Under the pieces are notes generated by a model. That model saw only the letters and a list, made by a program, of their open reading frames with translations. It was not told the origin of the DNA and ran no database searches. A DNA stretch of 36,289 nucleotides from Saprospiraceae bacterium (lineage in GTDB: Bacteria > Bacteroidota > Bacteroidia > Chitinophagales > Saprospiraceae): NCBI GenBank assembly GCA_020627965.1, contig JAHDFX010000010.1, positions 11,360 to 47,648 on the forward strand, read 5' to 3'. A program made the translations under genes and the position numbers. This document shows positions 32,886 through 36,289 of this stretch, in pieces; within the stretch, counting starts at the first letter, position 1, and every line of letters begins with the position of its first letter.

Positions 32886-35510
32886 CTATTCCCCAATCAA
32901 TTGGTAACCAGACCAAGCCATTGGTGTCACATCTTTATTGGCTATTAAATTGAGTTTTGCCTGTCGTAATGCAGTACCAATATGTTGACTATCATTTAAG
33001 TGTAACTGATAGAAGTCTGTCATCAGTTGGGCTGCTAGTTTATCTGGCACCTTAAAAATAGTAGAAATCACATTTTGAGCACCAGCAGCTAGAAAACCAC
33101 GATTCAAAGCCAGCATACTTTCTCCCTTTCGATATTGCCCCAATGCTGTATTGCAACAACTCAAAACCACCAAAAAAGCACTTAGGCGAAGTATTTGTAT
33201 ATCCCCCACCGTCAATCTCGTATCTTTATCCTCGGAAGAGGAAAACTGTATATAAGAATCTTCTTTATAAAACCCATGTGCCGCCACGTGTAAATATTTA
33301 GTCTTCGGACTATTATTGATAAAAGCTTCTTTAGATGCCTGACTATTGATATAAATACTCGTTTTTTTAGTGGAAAACAGACCCGATATATTCCTGACCT
33401 CTTCTTTAGCAAAGGGCAACTCATAACATATACCATTCGAGTCTCTGTAAGTACTGTAATAGCCTCCTCTATTTTGATGTTCAGATATTTCACCGTCATA
33501 AGTAGGTGCAAAACCAGCAAAATCATGCTGATATTTATCTGGTAAGTATTGTTTGTTTAGCCCATGCTGCCAGAGCGTCGTAGAAAAATGATACCTTATT
33601 TCATAGTTGCGAATCAGATAGGGCAGAACATGAAAATCTACTGTATCGGTATATTCTGCTGTACATAGTGCTTCAAAAGGAAGTTTGGCAAATTCCCCGT
33701 CAGGACAGACAATCAGTTCAGTGACTCTCTCATTTTTTACAACAGGAGCAATGAGTTTTTCATATAACAGATAAGCCTTTTTCTGATAGTGGTGGGGTTT
33801 AGTACGAATATTGATAACCAATTTATTAAAAGCACTAATATTATCTACCAAGCTGCTGGACTCACCTAAGTCACCCATATCTCTAGTATGTGAGCTGATC
33901 TTAAAATAATACGTTCGCTTTTCACCGATGAAGTAACTGACCAGTAGCTGACCTTTCTGTAAATGTTTCTGTAAAACCTCTATACTTACCGGGGCAGTAT
34001 TGTATTTAAGTTGGTAATAATCTGGATATTGTTGTTCAAGTTCACGAATAAAATTATCGAACTCACTGTTCAATTCAAACTGTTCCTGTTGGTAGTTTTT
34101 TTTGACTTCATCGGTCAAATTTTTTCTGAGTATGGTATTGAGCACATTTAATCTGAACAAGAAGTCTTGCTCTTTTTTCTGTAGCTCATCAGGAATACCT
34201 GTACTAGTTATGGCGTTTTGGTGTTGCACTTCATGCAATAGCAGGATAGATTTACTTTTTTCAGCAAAATAGAATGTGGTCTGCAAATACTTGGCCTGCT
34301 GCGTTTCCTTATACAAACTATGAGCTATTCCAATTCCTTTTTCGTAAATATCTTTTGCTTGTTCTGCAAGTAGTAGTTTGTATTCATAGGTTTTGTAACT
34401 GCGTCTTATCTCGTCAATACTGTTATCTATGGTACAAATAAGTGCTAGGCTTTCTTCCAGTTCTTTATCTGCCAAAAGCATGTCCGCCTTGAAGTTTAAT
34501 GCTTCAATTTTCCATTGTTCAGCGTGAGCTAGTTCGATAGCCTTATCAATAAATCTCAGTGATTTCTCCTTATTACCTTCGGAAAAAAATATTTGAGCAG
34601 CTTTAAAGTAAGCTCTTGGCAGATAAGCATGCCATTGTTGATACTCTTCATCCAGATTATCTAGTAATTGTATATTTTTTTTAGCCTGTTTAATATCTCC
34701 TGTTGCATGATAATATTTTATAAAGCTATATAGAGACCTTAGTTGTTGATCCAGATTTTTCTGAGCAACTGATTCAGCCTGTTGGAAATAATCCAATGCC
34801 TTATGATATACTTCTTTTTCCAGATAAGCTGTACCAAGATTGATAAGCGGGAAAAACAGATTAGGATGTGAAGTGGGAAGAAGACCAATACACGCATTAC
34901 CTCTTTCAATAGCAGTTTCATAGTTTCCTATCCTTATATAAAGGCTGCAAAGGTTATTGTGTAAAGCTGCCAGACTACTATTATACTCAGGAACACCTTT
35001 ATCTACTTTAGATAATTCACGTTCAGCCTGTAGATAATAATGTAAAGAATTTTCCCAATCTCCCATTTCATCATAAGCCAGCCCTATGCCATAATAGGCA
35101 GTCATCCGCATAGTCCCATCAGTATCATCCGTAATACTAATTAAATATTCATATTTATCAATTGCTTCCTGAAACCTATACAGGCGATTCAGACTATAGC
35201 CAAGATAGTCATTGATTTTAATAAGGGTATCATCAGGTGTTTTCCAGCCTGCAAGATGAATCTCTTCCGCATGAAATGAGCAGTCCAAAGACCACTGGGT
35301 ATTGCTTAGTTTATACTCCGTAATATCAGCTAAACCCAGAAAAATATCTATCAGTTCAGCTCCGTATTCACGAAAGCAGGAAAGACTTTCTTTGCCTTTT
35401 AGTAATTTTTTTTTGGCTTCCAATGATGTAGTATATCCGCCTTTATAGTCTTGATTTTTAATGGCTTGCCGAGCATCTTCGATAAGTTTTTTAATGGTTA
35501 GTGAAGGCAT
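32886..35510 (-). CDS. TPR-CHAT protein (caspase-like peptidase)
   Basis: An 874-residue cytoplasmic protein. Residues about 1-440 are tandem TPR helices (YKGGYTTSLEAKKKL, MTAYYGIGLAYDEMGDWENS, AALHNNLCSLYIRIGNYETA, FPLINLGTAYLEKEVYHKAL). A coiled-coil linker follows (about 440-510). The CHAT domain (about 550-874) contains LIVCPDGEFAKLPFEAL, the His motif YLHVAAHGF (His745) and the Cys motif VVLSCCNTALGQYRKGESM (Cys786 in the place of the usual SAC). It ends with WSGYQLIGE. CHAT domains are caspase-clan peptidases; known TPR-CHAT proteins (for example Csx29 of type III-E CRISPR) are activated by a partner bound to the TPRs. Both catalytic residues are present. The gene converges on the sigma/partner pair with 10 bp between stops and diverges from a PPC-repeat secreted protein. 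No TM or signal peptide. Confidence 0.94.
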   Translation of the reverse strand: MPSLTIKKLIEDARQAIKNQDYKGGYTTSLEAKKKLLKGKESLSCFREYGAELIDIFLGLADITEYKLSNTQWSLDCSFHAEEIHLAGWKTPDDTLIKINDYLGYSLNRLYRFQEAIDKYEYLISITDDTDGTMRMTAYYGIGLAYDEMGDWENSLHYYLQAERELSKVDKGVPEYNSSLAALHNNLCSLYIRIGNYETAIERGNACIGLLPTSHPNLFFPLINLGTAYLEKEVYHKALDYFQQAESVAQKNLDQQLRSLYSFIKYYHATGDIKQAKKNIQLLDNLDEEYQQWHAYLPRAYFKAAQIFFSEGNKEKSLRFIDKAIELAHAEQWKIEALNFKADMLLADKELEESLALICTIDNSIDEIRRSYKTYEYKLLLAEQAKDIYEKGIGIAHSLYKETQQAKYLQTTFYFAEKSKSILLLHEVQHQNAITSTGIPDELQKKEQDFLFRLNVLNTILRKNLTDEVKKNYQQEQFELNSEFDNFIRELEQQYPDYYQLKYNTAPVSIEVLQKHLQKGQLLVSYFIGEKRTYYFKISSHTRDMGDLGESSSLVDNISAFNKLVINIRTKPHHYQKKAYLLYEKLIAPVVKNERVTELIVCPDGEFAKLPFEALCTAEYTDTVDFHVLPYLIRNYEIRYHFSTTLWQHGLNKQYLPDKYQHDFAGFAPTYDGEISEHQNRGGYYSTYRDSNGICYELPFAKEEVRNISGLFSTKKTSIYINSQASKEAFINNSPKTKYLHVAAHGFYKEDSYIQFSSSEDKDTRLTVGDIQILRLSAFLVVLSCCNTALGQYRKGESMLALNRGFLAAGAQNVISTIFKVPDKLAAQLMTDFYQLHLNDSQHIGTALRQAKLNLIANKDVTPMAWSGYQLIGE

Positions 35511-35672
35511 GTTTGGGAATTTTTTTATTCAAAAAAGGTGAATTGGTGCTTTATATCCGTCTTGTTGGCGAAGATATAAATATTTATCATTTCTAAATAA
35601 AAAATTATGAACGCAAAAAAAACAATTATTGCAATCAAAAAAACACATTTTTTTACTTCAAAAATTAATCAC

Positions 35673-36289
35673 ATGAAAATCAGAATTTTACTATTCGCTA
35701 CTTTTTGTTTATTGATGGGACTGCATGGCTTTGGGCAGACTGAAAGCGAACCTAATAATAATTTCGGCAATGCCAATGATTTAACTTTCACTAATCTCAT
35801 CACTTCAGTTGAGGGTACAATAAGTACTGCTAATGATTATGACTACTACAAAGTCGAAATTCCGAGAGCTGGTGTTTTTATTGCGGATGTCACTGATGTT
35901 CCTCCTAATATTGATATGTATCTCACACTTTACGATGATACACAAGCTGAGCTTGAAGCTAGTACTGCCAACCCTGGAGTATCAGTAAATATGGAGTTTT
36001 TAGTCTGTGAACCTGGAACATATTACTTTAGGCTTATAGATAGGTACTTAAATGCCTCTAATCCAGACTTATATAATTTTACAGTTGCATTTGATACTAC
36101 TGATGTCTATGAATGTAATAATGACTTTGGTTCTGCTACCTGTATAGATTTAGATCAAAATATACAGGCTGCTATATGGACTATTGGAGATTTTGATTTT
36201 TACAAGGTAGAAATTCCAAGAGCTGGTGTTTTTGTTGCGGATGTCACTGATGTTCCTCCTAATATTGATATGTATCTCACACTTTACGA
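35673..36289 (+). CDS. Secreted PPC-repeat protein (3' end cut by window edge)
   Basis: An open frame continues to the right edge. The ATG at 35673 gives a clean signal peptide (MKIRILLFATFCLLMGLHGFGQ); an earlier in-frame ATG at 35607 would add 22 residues before it and hide it, so it is less likely. The mature protein begins ESEPNNNFGNANDLTF. This matches bacterial pre-peptidase C-terminal (PPC) domains, as does the following DYDYYKVEIPRAGVFIADV and YLTLYDDT. A second unit (ECNNDFGSATCIDL, DFYKVEIPRAGVF) repeats 118 residues later. PPC modules usually accompany secreted enzymes or adhesins; what follows is outside the window. It is divergent from the TPR-CHAT gene. Confidence 0.9.
   Translation, partial: MKIRILLFATFCLLMGLHGFGQTESEPNNNFGNANDLTFTNLITSVEGTISTANDYDYYKVEIPRAGVFIADVTDVPPNIDMYLTLYDDTQAELEASTANPGVSVNMEFLVCEPGTYYFRLIDRYLNASNPDLYNFTVAFDTTDVYECNNDFGSATCIDLDQNIQAAIWTIGDFDFYKVEIPRAGVFVADVTDVPPNIDMYLTLY
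35850..36289 (+). repeat. Near-identical DNA repeats in the PPC protein gene
   Basis: The segment 35850-35935 recurs at 36204-36289 (a 354-nt period, 118 codons) with about four differences in 86 bases, three of which are silent. The rest of the two PPC units differs much more. The repeat reaches the window edge, so more copies may follow. Confidence 0.85.

Noticed and set aside
1-36289. CRISPR array or cas genes near the TPR-CHAT protein
   Set aside because: No spaced direct repeats and no Cas-like protein are present; the only tandem repeats are the octamers and the PPC units.

Overview
The window looks like a piece of chromosome from a Bacteroidota bacterium, most likely Saprospiria-like (the taxon is inference). 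The support is several secreted proteins with type IX secretion (T9SS) C-terminal sorting domains, promoter-like sites matching the Bacteroidota pattern TTTG-N19-21-TAnnTTTG, A-rich leaders instead of Shine-Dalgarno sites, SprB-type repeats, and a large LRR/dockerin/cohesin-like surface protein whose C-terminal module is typical of Saprospiria. No rRNA, tRNA, CRISPR array or transposase was seen.

Left part (1-9.6 kb): a membrane histidine kinase with a two-propeller sensor runs off the left edge on the minus strand. Next to it is a long, animal-type urocanate hydratase. Divergent from that is a three-gene envelope-glycan operon (GT2, cellulose-synthase-like GT2, GT-C mannosyltransferase-like). 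The GT-C gene carries a palindromic repeat inserted in frame.

Middle (9.6-24 kb): a DUF5916 outer-membrane protein, a T9SS cargo protein with an adjoining membrane TPR protein, a T9SS-exported esterase with a textbook promoter, a run of four small unrecognised membrane proteins, a lipoprotein, then argS on the opposite strand with a strong terminator. A 1017-residue multidomain surface protein and two hairpins follow.

Right-middle (24-31.5 kb, minus strand): a tandem double D-Ala-D-Ala ligase, a PASTA protein, a T9SS cargo protein and a small rhodanese form a probable peptidoglycan/envelope operon. A DUF4440-like protein and an alpha/beta hydrolase lie upstream. The PASTA gene and the cellulose-synthase-like gene share the same unusual octamer-repeat leader directly before their start codons.

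Right end (31.6-36.3 kb): an ECF-like sigma factor overlaps an unrecognised 206-residue partner gene by 8 bp. Converging on them is an 874-residue TPR-CHAT protease-like protein with His745 and Cys786 in place. Divergent from the CHAT gene is a secreted PPC-repeat protein cut by the window edge. The set sigma factor + unknown partner + TPR-CHAT parallels the Csx29/Csx30/RpoE signalling branch of type III-E CRISPR systems, but here without any CRISPR component. It is the best candidate for an undescribed regulatory or defence system in this window.
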